NCBI GenBank assembly: GCA_963774405.1
Contig: CAVZEV010000013.1
Coordinates: 1-64,000, forward strand
Length of the DNA stretch: 64,000 nt
Direction of reading: 5' to 3'
From: VRUE01 sp963774405
Lineage (GTDB): Bacteria > Actinomycetota > Thermoleophilia > Solirubrobacterales > 70-9
The notes below the pieces were generated by a model, which saw nothing but the letters and a program-made list of their open reading frames with translations, was not told the origin of the DNA and searched no databases. Shown here piece by piece: positions 8,297 through 17,343 of this stretch. Both the position numbers and the translations under genes were made by a program. The stretch's first letter is position 1; each line of letters begins with the position of its first letter.

Positions 8297-9558
8297 GCGA
8301 CTGGGACAGCAGGCGGCTGCATTTCATTGGGGTCGGTGGGGCGGGGATGAGCGGGTTGGCGCTGGTTTGCGCCGGGCTCGGGGCCACGGTCACCGGCAGC
8401 GATCGCAGCGAGTCCTCTTATATGGAGCGATTGCGCGCGGCGGGGCTCGATCCGATCGTCGGGCACGAGGCGGCGAACCTGCCCGAGGGCGCCGAGGTGG
8501 TCATCTCGACCGCGATCGGCGCCGAGAACCCGGAGCTGGCGTTGGCCCGCGAGCGCGGTGTCGAGCCGATCCACCGCGGCGCCCTGCTGGCCCAGCTCTC
8601 CGCCGAGAAGCGCCTGATCGCCGTCGCCGGCACCCATGGCAAGACGACGACAACCGCGATGTTGGTCTGGGCCCTGCGCGGGCTCGGCGCCGACCCGGCC
8701 TTCTTCGTCGGCGGCGAGGTGCCCGGGCTCGGCCGCGGCGGCGAGGCGGCCAACGCCCGCTGGGGCGCCGGCGAGTGGGTGATCGCCGAGGCTGACGAGA
8801 GCGACGGCAGCTTCCTCGACCTGAAGCCGGAGATCGCCGTCGTCACCAACATCGAGATGGACCACCACACCCGCTGGGGCTCGCTCGCCGAGCTGCGCAC
8901 CGCCTTCGCCCAGTTCACCGCGGATGCCACGGCGGTGGTGCGCCCGGAGGACTCGGAGCTGGAGATCGAGCTCGCCGTGCCCGGGCACCACAACCTGCTC
9001 AACGCCCGCGCCGCTGTCCTCGCCGCCGAGGCTGCCGGGTTCGAGCCGGCGAAGGTCGCCGCGGCGCTCGCTGACTTTCCGGGGGTGAAGCGACGGCTCG
9101 AGCTCAAGGGAAGCCGCGACGGCGTCCGCATATATGACGACTACGCCCACCACCCGACCGAGGTCCGCGCCGCCCTCTCGGCGCTACGCGAACAGGGCCC
9201 CGGCCGGCTGGTCGCCGTCTTCCAGCCCCATCTCTACTCGCGCACCAAGGCCTTCGGCGAGGAGTTCGGCGCCGCCCTGGCTCTCGCCGACGAAGTCGTC
9301 GTGCTCGACGTCTACCCGGCACGCGAGCAGCCCGTCGGCGAGCTTGCCGGTGTGAGCGGCCTGCAGGTGGCGCAAGCGGCGGCGGAGCGGATGGGGGGGC
9401 GCAGGGTGTTCTGGCTGCCGGATCCCAGCGCCGATGCCCTGGCCCGCCTGCTCGAGCGAAACCAAGCCGTCGGCATCACCGACCAGGTGCTGGTGACGAT
9501 CGGCGCCGGCGACGTCTTCAAGCTCGGCGAGGCGCTGGCAGACGGGGAGGGACAGTGA
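8293..9558 (+). CDS. murC: UDP-N-acetylmuramate-L-alanine ligase MurC
   Basis: First amino-acid-adding Mur ligase of the pathway, 421 aa, cytoplasmic. HFIGVGGAGMSGLA at residue 11 binds the UDP sugar, AGTHGKTTTTAML near residue 114 is the P-loop, and YDDYAHHPTEV near residue 281 is the family signature for the C-terminal domain. ATG 8293 overlaps the murG stop by 4 nt and its own stop overlaps murB by 4 nt, so murG-murC-murB look translationally coupled. Confidence 0.97.
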   Translation: MSDWDSRRLHFIGVGGAGMSGLALVCAGLGATVTGSDRSESSYMERLRAAGLDPIVGHEAANLPEGAEVVISTAIGAENPELALARERGVEPIHRGALLAQLSAEKRLIAVAGTHGKTTTTAMLVWALRGLGADPAFFVGGEVPGLGRGGEAANARWGAGEWVIAEADESDGSFLDLKPEIAVVTNIEMDHHTRWGSLAELRTAFAQFTADATAVVRPEDSELEIELAVPGHHNLLNARAAVLAAEAAGFEPAKVAAALADFPGVKRRLELKGSRDGVRIYDDYAHHPTEVRAALSALREQGPGRLVAVFQPHLYSRTKAFGEEFGAALALADEVVVLDVYPAREQPVGELAGVSGLQVAQAAAERMGGRRVFWLPDPSADALARLLERNQAVGITDQVLVTIGAGDVFKLGEALADGEGQ

Positions 9559-10469
9559 GCGCGCAGCCGGCCTCGGTGCAAAGCGACTTCCCCCTCGCCC
9601 GCCTGACCACGGTTCGCACCGGCGGTGAGGCGGACTTCTTCGCCCGCCCCGGCAACGAGGGGGAGCTGCTCGCGGTGCTGGCCTGGGCCGCGGACGAGGG
9701 CCTCCCTCTCGGCGTGATCGGCTCGGGCTCCAACCTGCTCGTCGCCGACTCGGGCTTTCGCGGGCTGGCGCTCAAGCTCGACCGCGAGCTGGCGACGATC
9801 GAGCGCGAAGGGGAGGAGATGGTCTGCGGGGGCGGTGCGCGTTTCCCCTCGGCCGCGGCCAAGGCCGCGAGCTGGGGCCTGGCCGGGATCGAATTCGGCG
9901 TCAACATCCCCGGCACCGCGGGTGGGGCGGTGAGGATGAACGCCAACGCCTACGGCGGGCAGCTGGCCGAGGTGCTCGCCTGGGTCGACGTCTTCACGGC
10001 GAAGGGCCGCGAGCGCCGCGCGCCGGGGGAACTCGGCTTCGCCTATCGCAGCTCGAACCTGAGCGCGGGCGAGGTCGTCTCGCGCGTCGCCTTCGCGCTC
10101 CGCCCCGACGACCCGGCAGCGATCCGCGCCCGCCTCAACGAGATGCGCGGCAAGCGCCGCGAGGCCCAGCCCTCCGGGATCAAGACCTTCGGCTCGACCT
10201 TCAAGAACCCCGAGGACCCGCGGGCGGAGGGGCGCAGCGCCGGGCAGCTACTGGAGGCGGCCGGATGCCGCGGTCTCGCCCACGGGGAAGCCCGCTTCGC
10301 CGAGAAGCACGCCAACTTCGTCGAGAACACCGGCCACGCGAGGACCGCGGACGTGCTGGCGCTGATGGCCGAGGGCCGCCGCCGCGTGCACGAGCTGACC
10401 GGCGTCGTGCTCGAGCCGGAGGTGCAGGTCCTGGGCGAGGTCGAGTGGCCCGAGGGTTGGGAGCTATGA
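9555..10469 (+). CDS. murB: UDP-N-acetylenolpyruvoylglucosamine reductase MurB
   Basis: FAD-dependent reductase that makes UDP-MurNAc. GTG start at 9555 (GTGA overlap with murC), 304 aa. FAD-binding features are LGVIGSGSNLLVAD near residue 54 and FGVNIPGTAGGAV near residue 115. YRSSNL, GSTFKNPED and FAEKHANFVEN carry the remaining active-site positions, including the catalytic Ser/Glu region at the C-terminus. The reductase makes the MurC substrate, so the neighbouring order fits pathway logic. Confidence 0.96.
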   Translation: MSAQPASVQSDFPLARLTTVRTGGEADFFARPGNEGELLAVLAWAADEGLPLGVIGSGSNLLVADSGFRGLALKLDRELATIEREGEEMVCGGGARFPSAAAKAASWGLAGIEFGVNIPGTAGGAVRMNANAYGGQLAEVLAWVDVFTAKGRERRAPGELGFAYRSSNLSAGEVVSRVAFALRPDDPAAIRARLNEMRGKRREAQPSGIKTFGSTFKNPEDPRAEGRSAGQLLEAAGCRGLAHGEARFAEKHANFVENTGHARTADVLALMAEGRRRVHELTGVVLEPEVQVLGEVEWPEGWEL

Positions 10470-11011
10470 GCCGCCTGTTGCGGCGGTTCTATCGCTGGGT
10501 GATCGTGGTCCTGGCGGTGATCGTCGTCGCCTTCCTCGCCCAGAAGATCGCCGGCGACAAGACGGTGGAGCCGCACCTCGTCTCCTCCGAACCGGTCGCC
10601 GTGATCGGCAGCGGCAGCGAAGCCGTCGCGGTGGCCGACGACGGCACCGTCCTCACCTGGCTGGCGCCCCCCGAAGACGGCCGTCTGCCGCAGTTGCCGC
10701 TCAGCTCGCCGCCGAAGGGCCCTCGTCTGCAGGGCCCGGCGCTCGAACAGGTCCGCGTTCTCGCCGCCACCCCACCGGTCCTGCGGCCATACGTCGCCGG
10801 CACCCATTTCGGCGAAAGCGGGGTGGAGGTCGAACTCAGCTCGGGAATCGAATTGATCTTCGGCAACGCCTCCGATGCGACGCGCAAGTGGCGAGCGGCC
10901 GCGGCGGTGCTCGCCGATCCCTCGATCACGGCGCTCGATTATGTAAACGTGCTCGCGCCGGGACGGCCCGAGGTAGGCGGCTCTGGGCATACGCTTCCGC
11001 CCATCGAATGA
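10466..11011 (+). CDS. ftsQ: FtsQ/DivIB-like cell division protein, short form
   Basis: Single-pass membrane protein of 181 aa: basic N-terminus, one membrane helix (about residues 9-26), then an extracytoplasmic domain. AVADDGTVLTWL and LPQLPL, followed by VRVLAATPPVLRPYV, match the FtsQ beta domain in order. Only about 25 residues separate the helix from that domain, so the POTRA domain that normally interacts with other divisome proteins is missing. The start overlaps the murB stop (ATGA) and the gene sits between murB and ftsZ, the usual ftsQ position, which carries much of the identification. Confidence 0.75.
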   Translation: MSRLLRRFYRWVIVVLAVIVVAFLAQKIAGDKTVEPHLVSSEPVAVIGSGSEAVAVADDGTVLTWLAPPEDGRLPQLPLSSPPKGPRLQGPALEQVRVLAATPPVLRPYVAGTHFGESGVEVELSSGIELIFGNASDATRKWRAAAAVLADPSITALDYVNVLAPGRPEVGGSGHTLPPIE

Positions 11012-11091
11012 ACCCTCGACCACAGGGTTAGGTCAGCACAACCCTCAAGTAAGCCTTGAGATATGGGCCTTGCAGGATGTCGCCCGGCCGT

Positions 11092-11120
11092 TTGACAGAC
11101 CCCGCCCGATACCCTACGTT
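11092..11120 (+). promoter_or_regulatory. Candidate promoter upstream of ftsZ
   Basis: TTGACA at 11092-11097 and TACGTT at 11115-11120, 17 nt apart, fit a primary-sigma promoter about 145 nt before the ftsZ start. The 255-nt gap 11012-11266 also holds two small inverted repeats built on CTCAAG/CTTGAG (about 11044-11060 and 11150-11164). These could be regulator sites or transcript hairpins. No other gene is visible in the gap. Confidence 0.5.
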
Positions 11121-11266
11121 GAGCGCAATTTCCGCGGTTAACGCGTACGCTTGAACTCTCAAGCATTGCTGCAGCGTCGGACAGAACGAAGGCTCAACTC
11201 AACACCCAGTCCTCGGACCGGGACATATCCAGCCCCAAGCGGGGCCGGGCTTGGAGAAATCGGGAG

Positions 11267-12346
11267 ATGGAATCCACATACCTAGCGGTGATCAAGGTGG
11301 TCGGCGCCGGCGGCGGCGGCACCAATGCCGTCAGTCGCATGGTCGATGCCGGCATTCGCGGCGTCGAGTTCGTTGCCGTCAACACTGATGCTCAGGCGCT
11401 GCAGGCGTGTGACGCCGACATCAAGCTCTCGATCGGCCAGGAGCTGACCCGCGGCCTCGGCGCCGGCGGCAACCCCGAGGTGGGTGCCGGCGCGGCGGCG
11501 GAGAGTCGCGACGAGATCAAGGAGGCGCTGAAGGGCGCCGACATGGTTTTCGTAACGGCTGGCGAGGGTGGCGGCACGGGCACCGGCTCGGCGCCGGTGA
11601 TCGCCGAGATCGCCAAGGAAGAGATCGGCGCGCTCACCGTTGGCGCCGTAACCAAGCCCTTCGAGTTCGAGGGCAAACGACGGATGCAGCAGGCGCTCGA
11701 GGGAATCGAGAAGCTGCGCAACAACGTCGACACCCTGATCATCGTTCCCAACGAGAAGCTGCTGCAGGCGGTCGAGCGGCGCACCAGCGTGCTCGAGGCC
11801 TTCCGCCAGGCCGACGACATCCTGCGCCAGGGCGTGCAGGGCATCACCGACCTGATCACGATCCCCGGCCTGATCAACCTCGACTTCGCCGACGTGCGCA
11901 CGATCATGCGCGACGCCGGCTCGGCCCTGATGGGGGTCGGCTCCGCCTCCGGCGAGGCCCGCGCCCTCGACGCCGCCAAGGCGGCGATCACCTCGCCGCT
12001 GATCGAGGAGTCGATCAAGGGCGCGACCGGGATGCTGCTCAACATCACCGGCCCCGAGGACCTCGGCCTCTTCGAGGTCAACGAGGCGGCCCAGCTGGTC
12101 CAGTCCGAGGCCGACGACAACGCCAACATCATCTTCGGCTCGGTCGTCGACCAGTCGATGAAAGACGAGGTGCGGGTGACGGTCATCGCGACCGGGTTCG
12201 AGGGCTTCGAGCTGCTGGCTCGTTCGCCCCAGCGGGTGCGACGTCGCTACGAGTCGCGGCCGCGGATCTCAGCGGAGGACACGGACATCCGCAAACTGCG
12301 GGTCTCGGATGACGACATCGACGTCCCGGGGTTTCTCAAAGAATGA
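11267..12346 (+). CDS. ftsZ: Cell division GTPase FtsZ
   Basis: Tubulin-like GTPase that forms the cytokinetic ring. It is 359 aa from ATG 11267, preceded by GGGAG. VVGAGGGGTNAV near residue 10 and the tubulin signature GGGTGTGSAPV near residue 100 bind GTP. NLDFADVRTIM near residue 203 contains the T7 catalytic loop. After a short linker, the C-terminal peptide DDIDVPGFLKE is the conserved tail that binds division partners. It has its own upstream promoter candidate and is followed by two palindromes. ftsA is not adjacent, as is normal for actinobacteria. Confidence 0.98.
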   Translation: MESTYLAVIKVVGAGGGGTNAVSRMVDAGIRGVEFVAVNTDAQALQACDADIKLSIGQELTRGLGAGGNPEVGAGAAAESRDEIKEALKGADMVFVTAGEGGGTGTGSAPVIAEIAKEEIGALTVGAVTKPFEFEGKRRMQQALEGIEKLRNNVDTLIIVPNEKLLQAVERRTSVLEAFRQADDILRQGVQGITDLITIPGLINLDFADVRTIMRDAGSALMGVGSASGEARALDAAKAAITSPLIEESIKGATGMLLNITGPEDLGLFEVNEAAQLVQSEADDNANIIFGSVVDQSMKDEVRVTVIATGFEGFELLARSPQRVRRRYESRPRISAEDTDIRKLRVSDDDIDVPGFLKE

Positions 12347-12359
12347 GCTGGAGGTGGGG

Positions 12360-12425
12360 GGGCCGTCGTCAGGCCCTCCCGCCGCCGCTTCGCGGGAGTT
12401 CGTCGGGAGGGCCTGACGACGGCCC
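12360..12425. repeat. Palindromic element (family F, copy 1), possible ftsZ terminator
   Basis: Perfect 21-bp arms at 12360-12380 and 12405-12425. The central 17-nt core CCGCTTCGCGGGAGTTC (12385-12401) recurs on the other strand at 12552-12568. It begins 14 nt after the ftsZ stop, so it could terminate transcription, although no T-tract follows. Confidence 0.75.
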
Positions 12426-12525
12426 TCGACACGAACTGCATTCGTTGAAGGCTCGCGCGTCTCGGCGTCACCTCGCCGGTGAGCTTCACAGGTCCAGCTC
12501 GTAATAGAGCGCCGACGCGGCGCTT

Positions 12526-12595
12526 GGAGGGTCGTCGGGGGTCCTTGTCAGGAACTCCCGCGAAGCGGCCTGATAAGGGCCCCCGACGACCCTCC
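12526..12595. repeat. Palindromic element (family F, copy 2, inverted)
   Basis: Arms 12526-12552 and 12569-12595 pair at 25 of 27 positions, and both mismatches could be G-U pairs in RNA. Its core is the reverse complement of the core in copy 1, but its arms are unrelated in sequence to those of copy 1. It lies 36 nt before the gcvT start. In the 284-nt gap between ftsZ and gcvT I see no gene and no recognisable glycine riboswitch. Confidence 0.75.
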
Positions 12596-12630
12596 GAACC
12601 CCCGTGCCCAAGCAATAGCCTTGCCGGTTC

Positions 12631-13710
12631 ATGGCACTGCGGACACCTCTTTACGTGAAGCACACTGAACTCGGCGCCAAGCTCGTTGATTTCGCCGGCT
12701 GGGAGATGCCGGTCACGTATGAGGGGATTCGCGAGGAGCACTCGGCGGTGCGGACGCATGCGGGGATGTTCGACGTCTCGCACATGGGCGAGGTCGAGGT
12801 CGAGGGGCCGGGGGCGCTCGCCTTCCTGCAGCGGGTGCTCTCCAATGACGTGGCGAAGATCGACGTCGGTGGCGCCCAGTACTCCTGCCTCTGCAACGAG
12901 GAGGGCGGCGTGCTCGACGACCTCTTCGCCTACCGGCTCGGCGGCGATCGCTACCTGATCGTCACCAACTCGGCCAACCACGAGGCCGACCTTGCCTGGC
13001 TCGGGCGCTGGAGCCGTCAGTTTGGCGACGTCGCCGTGCGCGATGTCGCCGACCGCTACGCGATGCTCGCCGTGCAGGGCCCGCACGCCCGCGCGATCCT
13101 CACCGGCGCGCTCGGCATCGCTCTGCCGGCCCGGATGCGGGTCGCCACGGCCCGGATCGGCAATCGGCCGGCGCTCGTCTGCGGCACCGGCTATACCGGC
13201 GAGGACGGGGTCGAGCTGCTGGTCGACCCCGAGATCGCGCCGGCGATCTGGGCCGAGCTGCTCGACGCCGGCGTCGTCCCCTGCGGGCTCGGCGCCCGCG
13301 ACACGCTGCGGCTCGAGGTCTGCTTCCACCTGCACGGCAACGACCTCACCCCCGAGCGCAACCCGATCGAGGCCGGGCTCGGCTGGTGCTGTGCCGAGGC
13401 GACCGGGTTCCTCGGCGCCGAGGCGGTCGCCCGCGCTCGCCGCGAGGGCACGGCCGAGAAGCTGGCGCCGTTCAAGATCGAGGGCGCCGGCATCCCGCGC
13501 CAAGGCAACCCGGTGCTGGCCGGCGGCGAGCGGGCCGGCACCGTCACCTCGGGCACCTTCTCGCCCTCGCTCGAGCTCGGCATCGGCATGGCCTACGTGC
13601 GCGCCGACCTCGCCGAGCCCGGCACAGAGGTTGAGATCGACGTGCGCGGCAAGCATCGTCCCGCCCGGATAGCTTCCAAGCCCCTCTATAAGAGGGCGTC
13701 GGGAAAATGA
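12631..13710 (+). CDS. gcvT: Glycine cleavage system T protein (aminomethyltransferase)
   Basis: Transfers the aminomethyl carbon from lipoyl-H protein to tetrahydrofolate, releasing ammonia. It is 359 aa. The N-terminus TPLYVKHTELGAKLVDFAGWEMPV, MFDVSHMGEVEV near residue 46, and GYTGEDGVELLV near residue 188 are family hallmarks for folate binding. It opens the gcvT-gcvH-gcvPA-gcvPB operon. The last codons and TGA stop are encoded by the left arm of a long inverted repeat (13693-13708). Confidence 0.96.
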   Translation: MALRTPLYVKHTELGAKLVDFAGWEMPVTYEGIREEHSAVRTHAGMFDVSHMGEVEVEGPGALAFLQRVLSNDVAKIDVGGAQYSCLCNEEGGVLDDLFAYRLGGDRYLIVTNSANHEADLAWLGRWSRQFGDVAVRDVADRYAMLAVQGPHARAILTGALGIALPARMRVATARIGNRPALVCGTGYTGEDGVELLVDPEIAPAIWAELLDAGVVPCGLGARDTLRLEVCFHLHGNDLTPERNPIEAGLGWCCAEATGFLGAEAVARARREGTAEKLAPFKIEGAGIPRQGNPVLAGGERAGTVTSGTFSPSLELGIGMAYVRADLAEPGTEVEIDVRGKHRPARIASKPLYKRASGK

Positions 13711-13855
13711 TCGCGGACCGAATGAGGCCGAGTGACGCTGCGCGGATCCGGCCCTTCCCCGGTTCCCACGCAGCGCTGCTGCGCGGAAACCGTCTCATGA
13801 CCGTCCCGCTTGGTCATCGACCTCCTCGGTCTCGCGCTAATTTTCCCGACGCCCT
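13693..13855. repeat. MITE-like element with long terminal inverted repeats (family G)
   Basis: Perfect 16-bp ends (AGGGCGTCGGGAAAAT, 13693-13708 and complement 13840-13855) that continue inward as an imperfect repeat of about 45 bp per arm. It fills almost the whole gcvT-gcvH gap and contains no open frame. The 55855-55956 element has similar inner sequence (GAGGTCG...GACCAAGCG on one strand) and also covers a stop codon. Confidence 0.6.
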
Positions 13856-13867
13856 CCCGCCGAAAGG

Positions 13868-14269
13868 ATGACCTTGTCCGACGCGCACTATCCCGACGAC
13901 CTGCTCTACCACGACCAGCACGACTGGGCGCGGCTCGACGGCGATGAGCACGCCGTCTTCGGGATCACCTGGTACGCCCAGGACAGCCTCGGCGAGGTCG
14001 TCTTCTACGACGCGCCCGAGCTCGGCGCGACGATCTCCAAAGACGCCTCCTACGCCGAGGTCGAGTCGGTCAAGGCCGTCTCCGACGTGATCGCGCCGAT
14101 GTCGGGCGAGATCGTCGAGGTCAACGACTCGCTCGAAGACAGCCCGGAGAAGATCAACGAGGACCCCTACGGCGAGGGCTGGCTGGTCAAGGTCAAGCTG
14201 ACCCATCCGGAGGAGCGCGGCGCCCTGCTCGGGGCCGAGGAATACCGCAAGATGCTGGAAAAGGCCTAG
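13868..14269 (+). CDS. gcvH: Glycine cleavage system H protein
   Basis: Small lipoyl carrier protein (133 aa) that shuttles the aminomethyl group between P, T and L proteins. The lipoylation lysine is in AEVESVKAVSDVIAP near residue 65. GEIVEVNDSL and INEDPYGEGWLVKVK follow as in the family. ATG 13868 is preceded by AAAGG. It lies between gcvT and the two P-protein genes. Confidence 0.97.
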   Translation: MTLSDAHYPDDLLYHDQHDWARLDGDEHAVFGITWYAQDSLGEVVFYDAPELGATISKDASYAEVESVKAVSDVIAPMSGEIVEVNDSLEDSPEKINEDPYGEGWLVKVKLTHPEERGALLGAEEYRKMLEKA

Positions 14270-14304
14270 GAAGCCCCGCCACCCGCTTCCGTAGCCTTCA
14301 GCCA

Positions 14305-15716
14305 GTGACCCGCTACACCTCAGCCACCGACGCCGACCGGGCGGAGATGCTCGCCGCGATCGGGGTCGGCTCGGTCGACGATCTCTTCGAGCAGATCCCC
14401 GAGCCGCTGCGCCTCGGCCGTCCGCTGGCGCTGCCCGAGGGGATGAGCGAGGCCGAGGTCTACGAGCGCCTGGCGGCGCTGGCGGCGCGCAACGAGGACG
14501 CCGAGGGCCAGATCTGTTTCGTCGGGGCGGGAATGTACGACCACTACGTGCCGGCGATCGTCGACGCGATCACCCAGCGCTCGGAGTTCCTCACCCCCTA
14601 CACGCCCTACCAGCCGGAGATTTCCCAGGGCGGCCTGCAGGTGATGTTCGAGTTCCAGACCGCGATGTCGGAGCTGACGGGGCTGCCGGTCTCCAACGCG
14701 GGCCTGTACGAGGGGCCCTCCTCGGTCGCCTCGGCCGGTTACCTGGCGATGGCGGCGACCAAGCGCAAGCGCTTCGTCGTCTCGCGCGGCCTACACCCGC
14801 ACAGCCGCGAGACCCTGGAGACCTACGCGGTCGGCTACGGGGCGGAGGTGGTCGAGGTCGGGCTGCACGGCGGCGAGACCGATGCCGCGGTCCTGGCCAA
14901 GGAGGTCGACGAGAGGACCGCCGCCGTCTTCCTGCAGAGCCCCAACTTCCTCGGCGCGGTCGAGCGAGGTCGAGGCGCTCGGCGCCGCGGCGAAGGAGCA
15001 CGGCGCGCTGCTGGTCGTCGCCTGCGACCCGATGACGCTCGGCGTGCTCAAGCCGCCCGGCGAGCAGCGGCGCCGACATCGCCCTCGGCGAGGGTCAGCC
15101 GCTCGGCAACCGGCTCGACTTCGGTGGACCCTCCTTCGGCTTCTTCTGCGCGAGCGAGGAGCAGATCCGCCGCATGCCGGGCCGGATCGCCGGCGAAACC
15201 GAGGACGTCGACGGCCGTCGCGGCTTCGTCTTGGCCCTGCAGACGCGCGAGCAGCACATCCGCCGCGAGAAGGCGACCCACAACATCTGCACCGCGCAGG
15301 CGCTCAACGCGCTCGGCGCGATGGTCCACCTCGCCTGGCTCGGCCGCGAGGGCTTCCGCGAGCTCGGCGAGCTGCTGGTCCGCCGCACCGCCTACGCCCG
15401 CGAGCGGCTCGCCGCGGTCGAGGGGGTCGAGCTGCTGCACAGCGCGCCGGTCGCGCGCGAGTTCGCCGTCCGCCTCGACGCGCCGGTCGAGCCCGTGCTC
15501 GAGCGCTGCGCCGAGCGCGGCATCGCCGCCGGCTACCCGCTCGGCCGCGACTACCCCGAGTACCAGGACGGGCTGCTGATCGCGATCACCGAGCGCCGCA
15601 CGAAGGCCCAGATCGACGCGCTCGCCGAGGCGCTGGGCGATGCGGTCCGCGCCGAGCGTGGCGCTTTGTTCCCCGACGTGGGGGAAGAAAGCGCCACAGC
15701 CCAGGAGGTGCGGTGA
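14305..15716 (+). pseudogene. gcvPA: Glycine dehydrogenase (decarboxylating) subunit 1, frameshifted
   Basis: N-terminal half of the PLP-dependent P protein, which decarboxylates glycine and loads H protein. From GTG 14305, residues RYTSATDADRAEML, TPYTPYQPEISQGGLQ and SNAGLYEGPSSVASA are clear. The frame then shifts by +1 near 14965 and again near 15062. Matching sequence continues as GNRLDFGGPSFGFF, REKATHNICTAQALNAL, then a normal C-terminal domain. Both shifts behave like single extra bases in an otherwise intact gene, so sequence error is likely. The last residues (RGALFPDVGEESATA) come from a family C palindrome. The stop overlaps the gcvPB ATG. Confidence 0.9.
15658..15697. repeat. Palindromic element (family C, copy 1) in the gcvPA 3' end
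   Basis: Arms 15658-15674 and 15680-15697 (GTGGCGCTTTGTTCCCC and its near complement). It is translated as GALFPDVGEESATA. A second copy lies at 35018-35059 between cmk and der. The organisation (GTGGCGC, then TTCCCC, then GGGGAA and AGCGCCAC) resembles family A, so the two may be subfamilies. Confidence 0.75.
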
Positions 15717-17245
15717 TGGCGCTGACCGAGACCCCGATGCAGGCGCGAACGCGCCCGCACGATCTACGAGAAGTCGAAGTCGGGACGGCGCGCCGCCGTG
15801 CTGCCCGACGCCGAAGTTCCCGAGCCGCCGCTCGCGGAGCTGATCCCGGCCGAGCTGCTGCGCTCAGAGCCGCCGCGCCTGCCCGAGATCGCCGAGCCGG
15901 AGATCGTCCGCCACTACAACAAGCTCTCACGCCGCAACTTCGACCTCGACAGCGGCTTCTACCCGCTCGGCTCCTGCACGATGAAGCACAACCCGCGGCT
16001 CAACGAGCGGGTCGCGGCGCTGCCCGGCCACGCCCGGCTGCACCCGGCGCAGGACCCGACGCCGCGCCCAGGGGGCGCTGGAGCTGATGTGGCTGCTGCA
16101 GCAGAGCCTCGGCGGAGATCTGCGGCCTGCCCCACGTCAGCCTGCAGCCCTCGGCCGGCTCGCACGGTGAGCTCGCCGGCCTGCTGCTGACCCGCGCCTT
16201 CCACGCCGACCGCGGCGAAGAGCGGACCAAGGTGCTGGCGCCCGACACCTCGCACGGCACCAACCCGGCCTCGGTGACGATGGCCGGCTACGAGGTGGTC
16301 AAGGTCGCGACCAACGAGCGCGGCGGGGTCGAGATGGACGACCTGCGGGCGAAGATCGACGAGGATCCCGACCAGGTCGCCTGCCTGATGCTGACCAACC
16401 CCAACACGCTCGGCCTCTTCGACGAGAACATCGCCGAGATCGCCGAGCTGATCCACGCAGGCGGGGGGGACGCTCTACTACGACGGCGCCAACCTCAACG
16501 CGGTGATGGGCCACTCGCGCCCCGGTGACATGGGCTTCGACATCGTCCACGTCAACCTGCACAAGTCCTTCAGCCAGCCGCACGGCGGCGGCGGCCCGGG
16601 CGCCGGCCCGATCGCCGTCTCGGAGCGGATCGAGCCCTTCCTGCCGCGGCCGCAGGTGGTGCGGCGCGAGAGCGACAACGGCGGCGGGCCGAGCTTCGAC
16701 CTCGACTTCGAGCGGCCCAAGTCGATCGGCCGCCTGCGCGGCTTCCAGGGCAACTTCGGCGTCTTCGTCCGCTCCTACGCCTACATCCTCAGCCTCGGCG
16801 GCGACGGCCTCGCCGAGGCCTCGGAGACCGCAGTGCTGAACGCCAACTACCTCGAAGGCGCGCCTCGCCGAGGGGCGCGTCCGGCGAGCGTCTGCCGCTC
16901 GCCTTCGACCGCCACTGCATGCACGAGTTCGTCCTCTCCGGCAAGCCGATGAAGCGCGAGCTCGGCCTCGCCACCCTCGACCTCGCCAAGCGCCTGCTCG
17001 ACTTCGGCTTCCACCCGCCGACCGTCTACTTCCCCCTCCTGGTCGAGGAGGCGCTGATGATCGAGCCGACCGAGACCGAGACCAAGGAGAGCCTCGACGC
17101 CTTCGCCGAGGCGATCGAGCAGATCCTCGCCGAGGCCGAGAGCGACCCCGAGCGCGCCAAGCAGGCTCCTTACACGACGCCGGTGCGGCGGCTCGATGAG
17201 GTCAAGGCGACGCGGCACCCGGTCGTGCGCCAGGTGATTTTGTAG
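15716..17245 (+). pseudogene. gcvPB: Glycine dehydrogenase (decarboxylating) subunit 2, frameshifted
   Basis: C-terminal half of the P protein, carrying the PLP lysine. Conserved blocks are found in order but in changing frames: TIYEKSKSGRRAA, FYPLGSCTMKHNPRLNE, HVSLQPSAGSHGELAGLL, DTSHGTNPASVTMAGY, YYDGANLNAVMGHSRPGD, and DIVHVNLHKSFSQPHGGGGP with the PLP-binding Lys. The C-terminus MHEFVLSGKPMKRE runs to TAG 17245. About six shifts (near 15755, 16068, 16113, 16465, 16857 and 16880) are each consistent with one extra base. No conserved block is lost, so I read it as a functional gene with sequence errors, though true decay cannot be excluded. Confidence 0.88.
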
Positions 17246-17252
17246 ACGCTTC

Positions 17253-17320
17253 GGGCCATGGATATGGGTCTGCCGGACGCGCTTTGCGCTGAGTGTCCGG
17301 CAGACCCATATCCATGGCCC
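17253..17320. terminator. Large perfect inverted repeat between convergent gcvPB and ligD
   Basis: Perfect 26-bp arms (17253-17278 and 17295-17320) flank a 16-nt core with GCGCTGAGTGT, similar to GCGCTTGAGTGT in the family D core. It sits between two convergent genes, so it can fold in either transcript as a bidirectional terminator. There is no T-tract. It is 7 nt after the gcvPB stop and 23 nt from the ligD stop. Confidence 0.65.
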
Positions 17321-17343
17321 ACGGTGCCGCCGAGCTGACCTGG

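Noticed and set aside
12347..12630. Glycine riboswitch before gcvT
   Set aside because: No recognisable aptamer core; the gap is dominated by two family F palindromes.
14960..16885. Programmed frameshifting in gcvPA/gcvPB
   Set aside because: Too many shifts, at unrelated sequences and with no slippery site plus structure; errors explain them better.
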